Assembly: GCF_022201045.2 (NCBI RefSeq)
Contig: NC_068562.1
Coordinates: 27,362,501-27,426,500, forward strand
DNA: 64,000 nucleotides
From: Citrus sinensis
Taxonomy: Eukaryota; Streptophyta; Magnoliopsida; Sapindales; Rutaceae
Reading direction: 5' to 3'
Of this stretch, positions 46,561-56,792 are shown piece by piece (position 1 is the first letter of the stretch; the number at the start of each line of letters is the position of its first letter). The notes beneath the pieces were generated by a model. That model searched no databases and had not been told where the DNA came from. It saw nothing but the letters and a program-made list of their open reading frames with translations. The position numbers were made by a program, and so were the translations under genes.

Positions 46561-47905
46561 TTAAACTCCATAAGGATACATCTGGATGTGGTACTGCTCT
46601 TTGTCCTCAAATTTCCGCAGCGCTTTTCTCAGCTCGCAACGGGGCCACCATAACTCCAGCTTGTTTAAGCTCTTTGTGCGCCAGAGTTCTTCAGGAAGCC
46701 TTTTCAAGTGAGCACGAGGGTTGATTATTAATCTTTCAAGTTTTGGCATGGCTTCGAACTCCACAATCCACTCCTGTAGCCAGAACATTGACTTCAGATG
46801 CAAAACCTTAAGGCACGGAAAACAACCAGAACCGCAAAAACAAGCATTCTGCCAATAAATGAGTTCTTCTTCAGCTTGAGGACTTGGTGATGTGGTAGCT
46901 ATTCCAGTGTTGGCATCGGATCATTCCTCAGTTCAGTATTTGATAAGCTCAGTTCAACGATCCAAAGTGAGGTGCAACAAAGAATGGAGGAATGTTGCCA
47001 AAATGCTTCCAAGAATCCGAATTAGTCGGGGCTTCAAAAACGGAAAGCCGTTTAAAATTGTCTAACGATCTATTTTCTCGACTTGGATAAGGTGCCAAAT
47101 GGATAAACTCTACAAATTGAGCAACTGAATCGATCATACCCCATGTGATTGCTGAAATGTAGCATGCTTTAATTTTGCCTCTAGCTCTTCTCTTCTTTAC
47201 AATAATGAAACCTCTACTGATTAGTTGTCCAAAGTACTCCTCGGCAGTTTTCTCACTGATGTCAGGAATGAAACCCTTAGCTACCCACAACTGATACAAT
47301 TGCGATGTGGAGATCTCAAAACATTCAGAAAAGCCAGACAAATAAATATAGCTCAATTTCAAATGTTGAGGTGACTCTGAGATAGAGAAGAGTAGAGACC
47401 AATTTTGTATATAGCATGAGCTTTATATTTTCTGCTGTGACTTGCTTCCATAGTACAAGAAGACCAAAGGCCTTTCTCGATATGTAGCTCTCAGTGGTCC
47501 AGCGGGCGCTGAATCAAGATGTATCATCTCTCTTCCAATCTACCCAAGATGAAGATTTCATCCGTACATGTGAGCATTGCCAAAACCCTGCTTCCCTTCT
47601 GATGATCTGGAAGTGCTTCTCCAAGATAATCCCACACATCGTTTGTAAAGACATCGTAAAGCACAATCAAATACCTCTTGTTTCTGAGGTAATCATGAAT
47701 TGCAATTTTCCTTTGTGCAAAATCTTTAAGCATAATTTCCCTCAGTGCGGATTATTGAGGCATCACAAACTTCAATATGTTATCCAACAATCTGCAGAGA
47801 TTGAAGTCAAAAAGACACCCAAGCAACCGGCAACAGCAACGTTCCTTCTTCACCTGCCACTGCCCTTTTCAACCTCTCTGAAAATAATCCGGTGCGCAAA
47901 TCCAT
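46561..47905 (-). pseudogene. NLR-like copy D, large internal deletions
   Basis: Starts MDLRTGLFSERLKR at 47905, but codon 28 jumps from the N-domain (LLLPVA) into the RNBS-A block (WVSF) and then stops. About 565 bp present in copy B, including the P-loop region, is missing. Later pieces: kinase-2-like LIVLYDVF and HQKGSRVLAML (47733-47524), RNBS-D and following region (47362-46949, with LSYIYLSGF) and last LRRs (46803-46561). A second deletion at about 46950-46960 removes most of the LRR domain: the SLN of the RSFLHLTLD-like segment is joined to the LSNTELR-like segment. Clearly non-functional. Confidence 0.88.
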
Positions 47906-49317
47906 GTCTCCCTGATTATGATTATCAAAATTTGCTGGCGCTTGCTTTTGAACTTTGACTTTTGATTGATTTAAAAATTGTGTAATTCTACAGCTCCCTT
48001 GATAGCAGGGATGTTTTTTTTTTTTTTTTTTAATTATCAAAGACCTCCCTCATGGTCAAGGAAAAGGAAAATGAAAAGTAGTTGAGGAAGTAAATCTTTT
48101 TTTTTTTCTTCTGAATAAGTTACAATTCTATTATATATTCAAAATTAGGATTTTATTATATTCAGCTAGATCGATTTTATTATATTCAGCTAGATCAATT
48201 TAAAAAGGTATATATATTCGAATAGGTTGTGCCCAAATATTCTAGAAAATATGTATTAAATGCATGCTGTTACGTGTATTGAAGTAAATTACAGTCATAG
48301 ACAACAAAATATAAGTGAACGGAAGAATTTTACTATTTTATTTTAGAATCAATCAATTCAATTCAGTTATTAGTATCACATCTAACCAGCCTAGAAAAAT
48401 ACACAAAAATTGAAAAGCTATATGTAGATCGATCGAACTTAATACAGTTTGGTTTATTTCACTAATAGGATTTCGATTCTGAAAATGAACCAATTTGATA
48501 TGTTCTCACTCCTAGTCGAATATTAACGGCATGTTTGATTTGAATAAATTAAAAGAGGGAGGAGAGGAGAGAAGATTAAAGAAGGGGAAGAGAAAACAAT
48601 AAGAAGAAAAGAGATGAAGTTCATATCAAACCAAAAAATAAAATTGAAATTCACCCTTCTTTCTTCTCTTCTTTTTCCTCTTTTCTCTTTCCTCTTATCT
48701 CTTGAAACTAAAGATAGGATAAAGATATAAAAATTAAATTATCTTGCAATTTGTTTTCAAACCCAACATGTGTGTGTGTGTGAGATAGAAAGGGGTATCA
48801 GGTAACAACAAGAATCTATAGTTAGAAAATAAGAAAGAAAGAAAGAAAGAAAATAAACTAGAACGAGCTACCAACTACAACGAGTGCAACCTTATCTGAA
48901 ACCAAAAAAAATTCTCCACCCATATAACTACAAGTTTACAACTCTCTATAAGACAAGAAGTAATGGGCCTAATGGCATTTCTAAATTTGACCAAAAAATA
49001 ATACAAATCAAATCATTAAACCACTCTTTCTTCATGACAACCGCATTATATGGCTAGTAAGTATACATTTGATGTGATTAACCAGATAATATTACTTGAT
49101 AATATCACCCTTATTATAACTAAAAGTAATAGCATCCATTAAATCATTACTGTAAATACATAAATAAATTTCCCATAACTTAATTTTAATACTCGTAAAT
49201 TTATTACAAAGTTTAAACATTTCATTTAATAACATTTCATTTAATCCCAAAAAAATAAAAAAAGAAACAACAACTACCAAACTTTATGTGAATGTGATGA
49301 TGAGATTTCGATGATGG
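47906..49317. other. Spacer between NLR copy D and paralogue 2
   Basis: AT-rich. It holds a foldback element (48529-48771), a 21-bp direct repeat at 48157-48195 (TTTTATTATATTCAGCTAGATC twice) and the 48840-49010 block that pairs with 45660-45820. The last part should be the 3' UTR of the minus-strand small gene. No coding gene seen. Confidence 0.45.
48529..48771. mobile_element. Foldback MITE with polypurine and polypyrimidine arms
   Basis: Left GCATGTTTGATTTGAATAAATTAAA followed by about 70 bp of A/G-only tract. The right half is a C/T-only tract, and the end on the other strand reads ACATGTTGGGTTTGAAAACAAATTG. The arms can pair, about 243 bp in total. Confidence 0.6.
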
Positions 49318-49818
49318 TTAATTGGTCTGAGCCGGAGGACCTCTGGGAATTCCCCGGCCCTGGGGACCCCTTGCTGCTTTTAAAACTATGCCTCTTTCTT
49401 TAACTGTTACTTTCTGCAATTCAACAACAATAAAAATCTATACCCATCAAAAAATTTTTTTTTTGGCTATATTTCGCAAATTTTATTGTAATTTTAGAAA
49501 TTTAAATAAAATATAAAATCTGGGGAAATTTAACAAAAATTTTAATTGGTGCCGTACTGTAATTATCTATTTCAATAGTAAATTAGAGCAACCGACCTGT
49601 GTCAACCTGGGCTCTTCCCCATCTTGGTTTACTTCTGAGCGAAAGAAAAGAAATAATCGAAATTAATTACGCTAAAACTAAACAAAGAAAAAAACAAAAC
49701 CAAGAAAAAAAATTAAAAAAAAAAATGTAGTTTCCAATTTACCATTAGAAAGCCTGCTTCCTATGATAGCATAAATCATCTGGAGAAATCTCCTCCTCAG
49801 ATCTTGAGCAACTTCCAT
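49318..49818 (-). CDS. Unrecognised small basic protein, 69 aa, 3 exons (paralogue 2)
   Basis: Exons 49818-49743, 49634-49597, 49413-49318; introns 108 and 183 nt, phases 1 and 0, identical in layout to 22425-22904. The second donor reads CAG/GTCGGT, weaker than the copy-1 CAG/GTAAGT. The N-terminus EVAQDLRRRFLQMIYAIIG is amphipathic and basic; a short acidic linker with NQDGEEP follows; exon 3 encodes VTVKERG and a Gly/Pro/Arg tail with GIPRGPPAQTN. No signal peptide. It sits just beyond the last NLR copy, and family remnants lie beside copies B and C, so it seems to belong to the same duplicated unit. The longer overlapping minus-strand frame at 49930-49745 is a different frame and lacks the conserved motifs. 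Function unknown. Confidence 0.62.
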
Positions 49819-50967
49819 GAAACACATATTCTTTCTGGGTTTTTAGAAACAAGTGATACGAGCATGAAGTGAGACTCTGAAATCTTTGAATAAATGGAAG
49901 GCGAGGAGCCCGTGGCCCATGTGCTTTCAATATATTATTGCATCAACTTTATGTTACTACTATTTTATTGCAACACGTTTATGGCATTGGCCATTTTTTT
50001 ATTGACAAAGGATGAAGTCATTGTTTCTACTTTCTTAGTAGAATGATTGGAATGTTTTGTTACCAATTTTTTCCTTTTTAATTTTAAAAAAGGGGCCACA
50101 TAAATTTCATTGTAAATGAGTAATGGTAAAGTCACAACCCTTATTTATATAAATTAATGTGACATAAATTAATTAATTGTATAAAATTACTGTGAGCCCA
50201 TATAATTTAAAAAATATATTTATTATTAAATTTTTAACTAATTCTTCATACTATATCAATTTGTACGCATTAATTTATATAAAATTATTTATAACTGTGA
50301 TATTTGTAAAGTTAAAAATATGTGGTGCCTAGATTTCTTTCAAATATGATATCTCTAAAGTTTCAAATTTGAAAAACTTCATAATATAAAAAGGTTGATT
50401 TTCATTTGTTGAATATTTATCATTGTGTCAATTTAAAAAAAAAATCAACAATAGGAAGAAAAAGTGATTTAAAAGAGCTAAAGAGATATATTTGGTGGAA
50501 CGTGCATTTATTTATTGTTAGCTTATAAAATCGTTGACTCATTAGTATTATAAATTAGATCTTGGTGTTTATTATTGAACTAAAACTGTATTATGTAATT
50601 TTGCTATAGAAGTTTCTAATTAAAAAAAAAAGTTTTTACATTGTAATACAAACACAATCGATTAAGTCTTCGAAAGAAAATCAGAAAATGTTAATTGCAT
50701 TCTTTTTTCCTCTCACAACACAGCTATACAAATACAACCGTAGACCAAAAGAAGCAAATTCAATTTCCACAAATAAAAAATAAAAAAAAAAAATTAAACC
50801 CCATTACCGATTAGAAAAAATTGACGTCTCTTTAGTCTCCTCTTTTGGTACACCTTATTGGAAACCCTAATCCATCAATCAGTTTCATCTCTACCCACCA
50901 ATCACCTAATTAAATCTACATATATCTATTACCAGGAGGACCCCTCAATGTTCGCGGCTAACACGTG
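49819..50967. other. Spacer before the MIZ1-like gene
   Basis: Upstream region of paralogue 2, then AT-rich sequence, then the probable 3' UTR of the minus-strand MIZ1-like gene. No gene or transposon end recognised. Confidence 0.4.
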
Positions 50968-51741
50968 TTAAATTCGCACGAAGAAGATGCTGAGCTCAGG
51001 CCCATTATTCCCTTCCGGGCTCAACATGTACAGTGTCTCCGAATCTTTCGAGCCCACGACACGTTCGAAATGGGCCCGGATATAGGCCAACTCGCCATCC
51101 GCGCCTTCGGCGTCGGAGTTTCCCGGCAGCACCCCACCGCCCATGGACACAGGCCTGAGTAGCTCCATAACGTGGAAATCCTCGTCATTGGCTTCTCTTT
51201 TAACCCCATAGCCAGTCTTTTTGCCATTACAAAACATACTCCACAATGGCTCTTCTAATAGCTTCACTTTATCCTTTTCGGGCCTTTTTTCACATTCCAG
51301 GGCGATTCTCACCATTCCTGAACCCATTTCCTTTTGCAACACATTCGTTTGCATGGCAAGCTCAACGATTACCGTAGGCAAACATTTAGGGTTTTCTTGA
51401 ATAGATAGGCTTACCTTACCTTTCCGGTACCCGAATAACGTTCCCGTGACCTTCCGGCTACTGCTGGATGGCGTCCGGATGTCTGGTAATCCGCCGGGAT
51501 AGACCGGCATCTTGCACATGGCTGGGGAGACAATGGGGAACGACCGAAAAACAGATCGAAAGACACGGAACATCTTAGGTCTGTTCTTCTTCTTTTGAGA
51601 TGGTTGCACAAGTGATAAAGGTTGGCGTGGTAAAGGCGGCGCGGCTGGTGTTGAAGGAGCTGACGAAGTCGGAGAGTCATCTTTGGAGGCGGCGCTGTCC
51701 CTAGACTTTGGCTCCCCCATTAACGGATGTTGATGAACCAA
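50968..51741 (-). CDS. MIZU-KUSSEI 1-like protein (DUF617), intronless
   Basis: A single 257-aa exon. A Ser/Pro/Ala-rich N-terminus (about 1-50) precedes a basic stretch with FRVFRSVFRSFPIV. The DUF617 domain follows (about 95-257): VTGTLFGYRKGKVSLSIQ, LPTVIVELAMQT, GMVRIALECEK, LWSMFCNGKKTGYGVKR and a closing ...LSIFFVRI, all typical of the MIZ1 family. Arabidopsis MIZ1 is needed for root hydrotropism and sits on the ER membrane facing the cytosol; other family members are less studied, so an exact orthologue is not claimed. A second in-frame Met lies at residue 8. The coding region is much more GC-rich than its surroundings, as is common for intronless plant genes. Confidence 0.9.
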   Translation of the reverse strand: MVHQHPLMGEPKSRDSAASKDDSPTSSAPSTPAAPPLPRQPLSLVQPSQKKKNRPKMFRVFRSVFRSFPIVSPAMCKMPVYPGGLPDIRTPSSSSRKVTGTLFGYRKGKVSLSIQENPKCLPTVIVELAMQTNVLQKEMGSGMVRIALECEKRPEKDKVKLLEEPLWSMFCNGKKTGYGVKREANDEDFHVMELLRPVSMGGGVLPGNSDAEGADGELAYIRAHFERVVGSKDSETLYMLSPEGNNGPELSIFFVRI

Positions 51742-54700
51742 GAAATGGAGAGGGCCTCATGCATGAAGGACGCGCAGAAAGACAGAAAAGAGAGCAAGAA
51801 TGAAGGGATAGGAAGTCGAGTTAGGTAATTTTTTGTGGATTGGATTTCATTTTAGATCCCTTGAAATGGGATCAAATGATCCTAAGTTTTTGCCCTATTA
51901 ATAGTTTTTTTTTTTTTTTACTGACTTGCTCTTAAATTAGCATTTCAAATCACGTATTCGGAGCCTTGTTGGTTAGGCTCCATTTGCTCCAAGGAAATTT
52001 AATGACTTGTAGGATTATTTAGTGTGCATTATATTAAAAGATTATTCTAAACAATTATTTTTCGTCACTTAATTTACTGGCTCGACTTTTGCTATTTATT
52101 TTTAAATTATCTTGAAAACCTTGCCAATCAATGTTGAATGAAATTTTAACACTCATAACAATCATGGGCATCCCCAATCATTAATGTAAGTGACTTAATT
52201 TCATTCATTGATTATTATTGTTTTTGGTATCCATTGTTAAAACCCACACTTTGAATTTTTGACGATCGAATGCAAAATTATATGGAAAAATAGTTTTTTT
52301 TTAGGGAAAAAAAAAAGAATTTCTTAAAACTATTGTTATTAAATTTTTTTTTTAAATTTTAGTATATATATAACCTTGTAGTTTTTCTTCACCTTAAATT
52401 AATATCGGTAATGAGAGTTAAAATTAATTAAGAGAACAAATTAGTTGCATTAAAGGACAAACACTTTTATGCTACAGGCCATTAGCATGGTAGTATATGT
52501 TGGGAAAAGTTTGAACTCCCACAAAGGAATTGTACTTCCCTTCTAAATATTTAAAAGTGTTCGATAAATCTTTTTTTTTTATTTGTAGATTTTTAAACTA
52601 TATTTAACATGCCTTTTGGTTAAGCTACAATTTTATAAATAGATTTAAGATTGCTATATTACAACTTTATAAATTCAAATTTTGGATAGATCCACTCCAG
52701 CGATATATTATTTGACTTGTAGTAGACTCATAATTGTAATATAATTTAAAAAAAGCATATAAATTCAAACTTTCTTTTTCTGTAGCAACTCCATTTCATT
52801 ATCGCCACTCAAGACTCCATTGTTTTTTGTTTCAGTTTTTTAATTAAAATTTTCAAGGTACATAAATATAAATTGGATAAGTAAAATCATATTTTATTTT
52901 TACAAATGGTATATTGTATGACACAATTTATATTTAATCTCTTAAAATTTAATTAAATAAACGAGTTTAATTGAATGTAGTGAATGAATTGATATCCTAA
53001 TCAAATAGAAGATCCATGGTTGAATGATAGTGTATTTATACGCCTAAAGAATAATATGCTTTGAAGTGTTGATAATGAGGTTATCTTTCAACATTTTCAA
53101 TATTTGAAAACACATCGATGGCAGTTGTGGATATTTTTCATTAAATATTTTAAATAAATATGGATTTTGAAATGTTATTTATTGTAATTTTTTTAAAACT
53201 ATATTACTGTTTAAAACAAGGCTTGTTACATTGAACTTCTGGCATTGCCTCTGTGCATTGACCATTTAGAGGCCAAGGAGGATGAAAAATAGAGCTCTGA
53301 AAACAGGTAACGGCTGGAGCTGAATCAGATTCCAATTCAGGCGTGCATCGATCCCAAAGCCTTGTAATGCCATCTGCACAGAAAGACGCCCAAAGGAATG
53401 ATCGTAAAGCAGCCCAAAAAAGAACCATTAACACCCAAAAAGATGACTCTACAGGAGACCCTATATCCCTTCTGAGGTACTTAAGGGCTATTCGACTAAA
53501 GTTGGTGCCCAAGGCCCGAGCCCAATAGGAAAGCCCACCATTCAAATAATTTTCAACAATAGTGTCTAAACTGCCTGTACGCAGTGATAGCAAAACTTTA
53601 TTTAATATTCTTCCCAAAAAAAAAATGCTTCATTTAATAAATTTTTTTTCTTTTAATTTACAACTTACTTGTAATATTTGTACATTTTTTGATTTGTATT
53701 CTTTCAGTAGTTAGTAAAATTAATGTTATTTATTTGTAAATCTTAAAAAAAAAAAAAGAATACAACACAATTGTATATCATACCCCAATTAATGTACAGA
53801 TTTTTCCTTTTAAATTTTGGATATAAAATCTAATCATAAAAGCTGTAAATTATTTGAATGAAACTTTTTTCTAATTAATCAAGAGAGTGGATGCAAATAC
53901 ATAAATTGAGGAAACAAAGATAAATTTTATGGTGAATGAAACTGTTATTTTTCAAGAACAACGCTTCGCGTAGCACAATTGCCATCGAGAAAGTCACAAG
54001 TTTCTCGGGCAGTGGATTCATTTTCAAAATCAATTCAAAAAGCACTTTGAAAACTATAAAAGTGCTTCCGCAAGCTTCTAGCAGAACAACACAAAGTGCT
54101 TAATAATAAGTTTCTCCACTTGCGTTTGTGTAACTCCAAGTTGGAGTCGGACACTCCTTCTCCAACGGAGCAAGCAAATATTGATGATTTTGTCCGTCCG
54201 GGGCTCAAATTTCAACCCTGTATATTTCTTAAATCTACAACTCAATCGTGTCATTTTATTTAAAAGATTTTGTAAATGAAACTTTTCGCCAACTCATTGT
54301 TTGAATAAAAATAAATAAGGAGAACGATATTTTCATTTTTCTATTTATAATGCGGGGAAAAAAAAAACTGTTTCTGCATGATAAATATGATCTTTTAAAA
54401 TATACTTGTAAAAAATATAAACGATTAAAATGGTAAAAAGATCTCACAAATGGAGTTTGGAGTCAAAGAATTTATCACATCCCAGTTTTATTTGCTTTTA
54501 TGAATAAAATAAAAGAATTCTGTATACTTTTCTTTTCCTTTTCCTTTTTTGGTTAAATTTTGACGGAGTCCAAAAGAGAGGATGACGTCTAGTTTCATAT
54601 AGGGCAATTATTCTAATAATACACAAGTTATTTAGTTGAAGAAAAATAACAAAAATATTTTTCCAAGTTAGAGAAGCACAAAAAAATTGTGTGCTAAATA

Positions 54701-56792
54701 ATTTTTGAATAAATATTCTTAAAAACATTCTTGTTGAAATTAGGAAAACTCAAATATGTTGGAAATTCTTTATAGAAAATAATAATCCAATTTTAAAAAA
54801 AAATTAGATAGAATTATATTAAATGAAATTTAATTAAATTAAGGCGGATTAGGTTCGAAATAATGTGAGCTCACCTTCTTACAGACGCGTAATGCCAAGT
54901 AAACCTGTCGGGTGGGCCCCACTGTGACTTGCTGCCACAAATGTGGGGCCCGAAACACCGACCCACCGAAGAGGCTGACAAGGGGCCACCTCCTAGCTTG
55001 AACCAGCTCACGTGATTGTCAGGTGAGGCTCGAATCCTTGAGTCCTGAATTCTATCGTTTGTATTGTGTTGATACAGAAGCCGAATTGTTCATAGTTTTA
55101 TAGCCGTTTGATTGAACATAATCATTGACCGTTTGATTTAATTTCCACGTTGACCGAACCTTGGGGAGAGCTTGCCGTGCACGTGCACCCTGTCTTTGTC
55201 ACGCACTGAACCACATCGAATCTAATAATTCGATCGCGTACACGTTTCCCGACGCGTAACTACACGCTCCGGTCGTCATTGCCAACTAATTCATGAAATA
55301 TGAAAACTCATTTTCGATGGTATGAAAATTTAAACATTATCCTCAGTAATTTATCAAAATTATAATTTTCACTTAACAAGACTAATTTATAGAAAATAGA
55401 TTTCATGTTCTTCCATTCCTATTTTTCCAAAATAACATTTATTTTTAACGTATTATTTTGATTTTTTAATGTAGTTCTAAATTTTGAAAAAAACATATTT
55501 TAAAAATAACAATAATGAACATCCTTTTAATAACTCAAATGTAATTTTCACTCAAAAAGTATAATATGAGAATCTCATATCATTTATGATCATGATTTTC
55601 TCTTCTTCAGTAACTTAATCATTAGAGGATTATTAAAAGATTAAGATGGACCATTAGCATTAAAAATTTCGTAATCATTTTTTGTTTTGTTTTATAAACT
55701 ATTCATTGACTAAATCCAAATAATAGCATAACTATAAAAGAATATAATATAATCATTGTAGATTCATATTGAGTACAAAGTTTTATCAATTTTACCTCCC
55801 AGTAAAGAAAAAATGTTTACAAGTTGAAGATATAATTTCTGAATGGGCAAATCCCCAATTAACATTTAACTCTCTACTTCTCTCATGTTTCAAATTTAGT
55901 TGGCTAATTAAATAAAACTATTTGAAAACTAAACATACTCCTTGCAGAATGTCCAAATATAATTTGATTTCCATCTTAAGTACTAATTTTAATTAGGTTA
56001 TGAAGAGATAAAGAATAGTGTATAATCATATACGACGTTGCATTATAAGTTTTAAATGATAAATCTAAAATAACGTCTTAAAGATTTTTTTTTTTAATTA
56101 TCATATTGAATGAACATGAACATATATGGTGAAATGTTTAAAATATTCTCTTATTTATTGATTAAGAATGTACAATTATCCTATAAATCTAAAACCATAA
56201 TCCATAAAGAATCAAAGGTAATGATAAAATTAAAATACATAATACACATTAATATTGTATTGTATGTACAACTAGTTGAGTTGGTGTAAATTTTTATATA
56301 ATAAATAATAAACATGTGGTTTGAAACCGTCATGTGAAAAAGAATTTGATGACGAAGAAATTGGTTTGTCATTTTTTGTTTGTGCAAGTTGATCACAACT
56401 CACAAGCTATATAAATAATTTTTTTTTTTAAATGATAAAATAAAAATTCATTTGAAACTGGAGTTGCCCACGCTTTTAATTGCCGCGTGGGCTTTCCGAC
56501 ATACATGTATTTATTTATTTATTTATTTTGTTTCTCGCCTTCTTCAAAGAACCTGTTTTTTGACGCCATTAACTCTCTCCTCTTCTTTGCTTGCCTTTCC
56601 CCACACTCATACCTCTTTACCTGTTTCAACCTCCTCTGTAATTTTTTTTTTTAAATTGAAATTTCTTTATCACCAAACAACCAAACAATTCTCTTCTAAT
56701 CTTCCCACCGACCAATCAACTCCTCCTCCTCCTCCTCTTCCAAATCTTCACAACAAAATTTTTTAAAAACAGAAAAAAATTCTTGAAAAACT
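51742..56792. other. Long intergenic region
   Basis: The first ~150 bp are the MIZ1-like upstream leader. The rest is mostly AT-rich, with an unassigned minus-strand open frame at 53204-53617 and a GC-richer island at 54885-55260 with GGGTGGGCCCCAC and TGGGGCCCG motifs (TCP-like GTGGGCCC/GGGCCCAC cores), too far from the next gene to be called its promoter. 56450-56792 is pyrimidine-rich and fits the 5' UTR of the next gene. Confidence 0.4.
53204..53617 (-). other. Unassigned open frame, possibly a gene fragment
   Basis: 137 codons, intronless, with a composition less AT-biased than its neighbours and no low-complexity runs. It contains hydrophobic stretches (VLMVLFWAALRSFLWASF) and a GITRLWDRCTPE segment that loosely recalls a WD-type repeat. 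The TTTTTTTTTT run just upstream and the abrupt edges suggest an inserted or retrotransposed fragment. I cannot name it. Confidence 0.25.
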
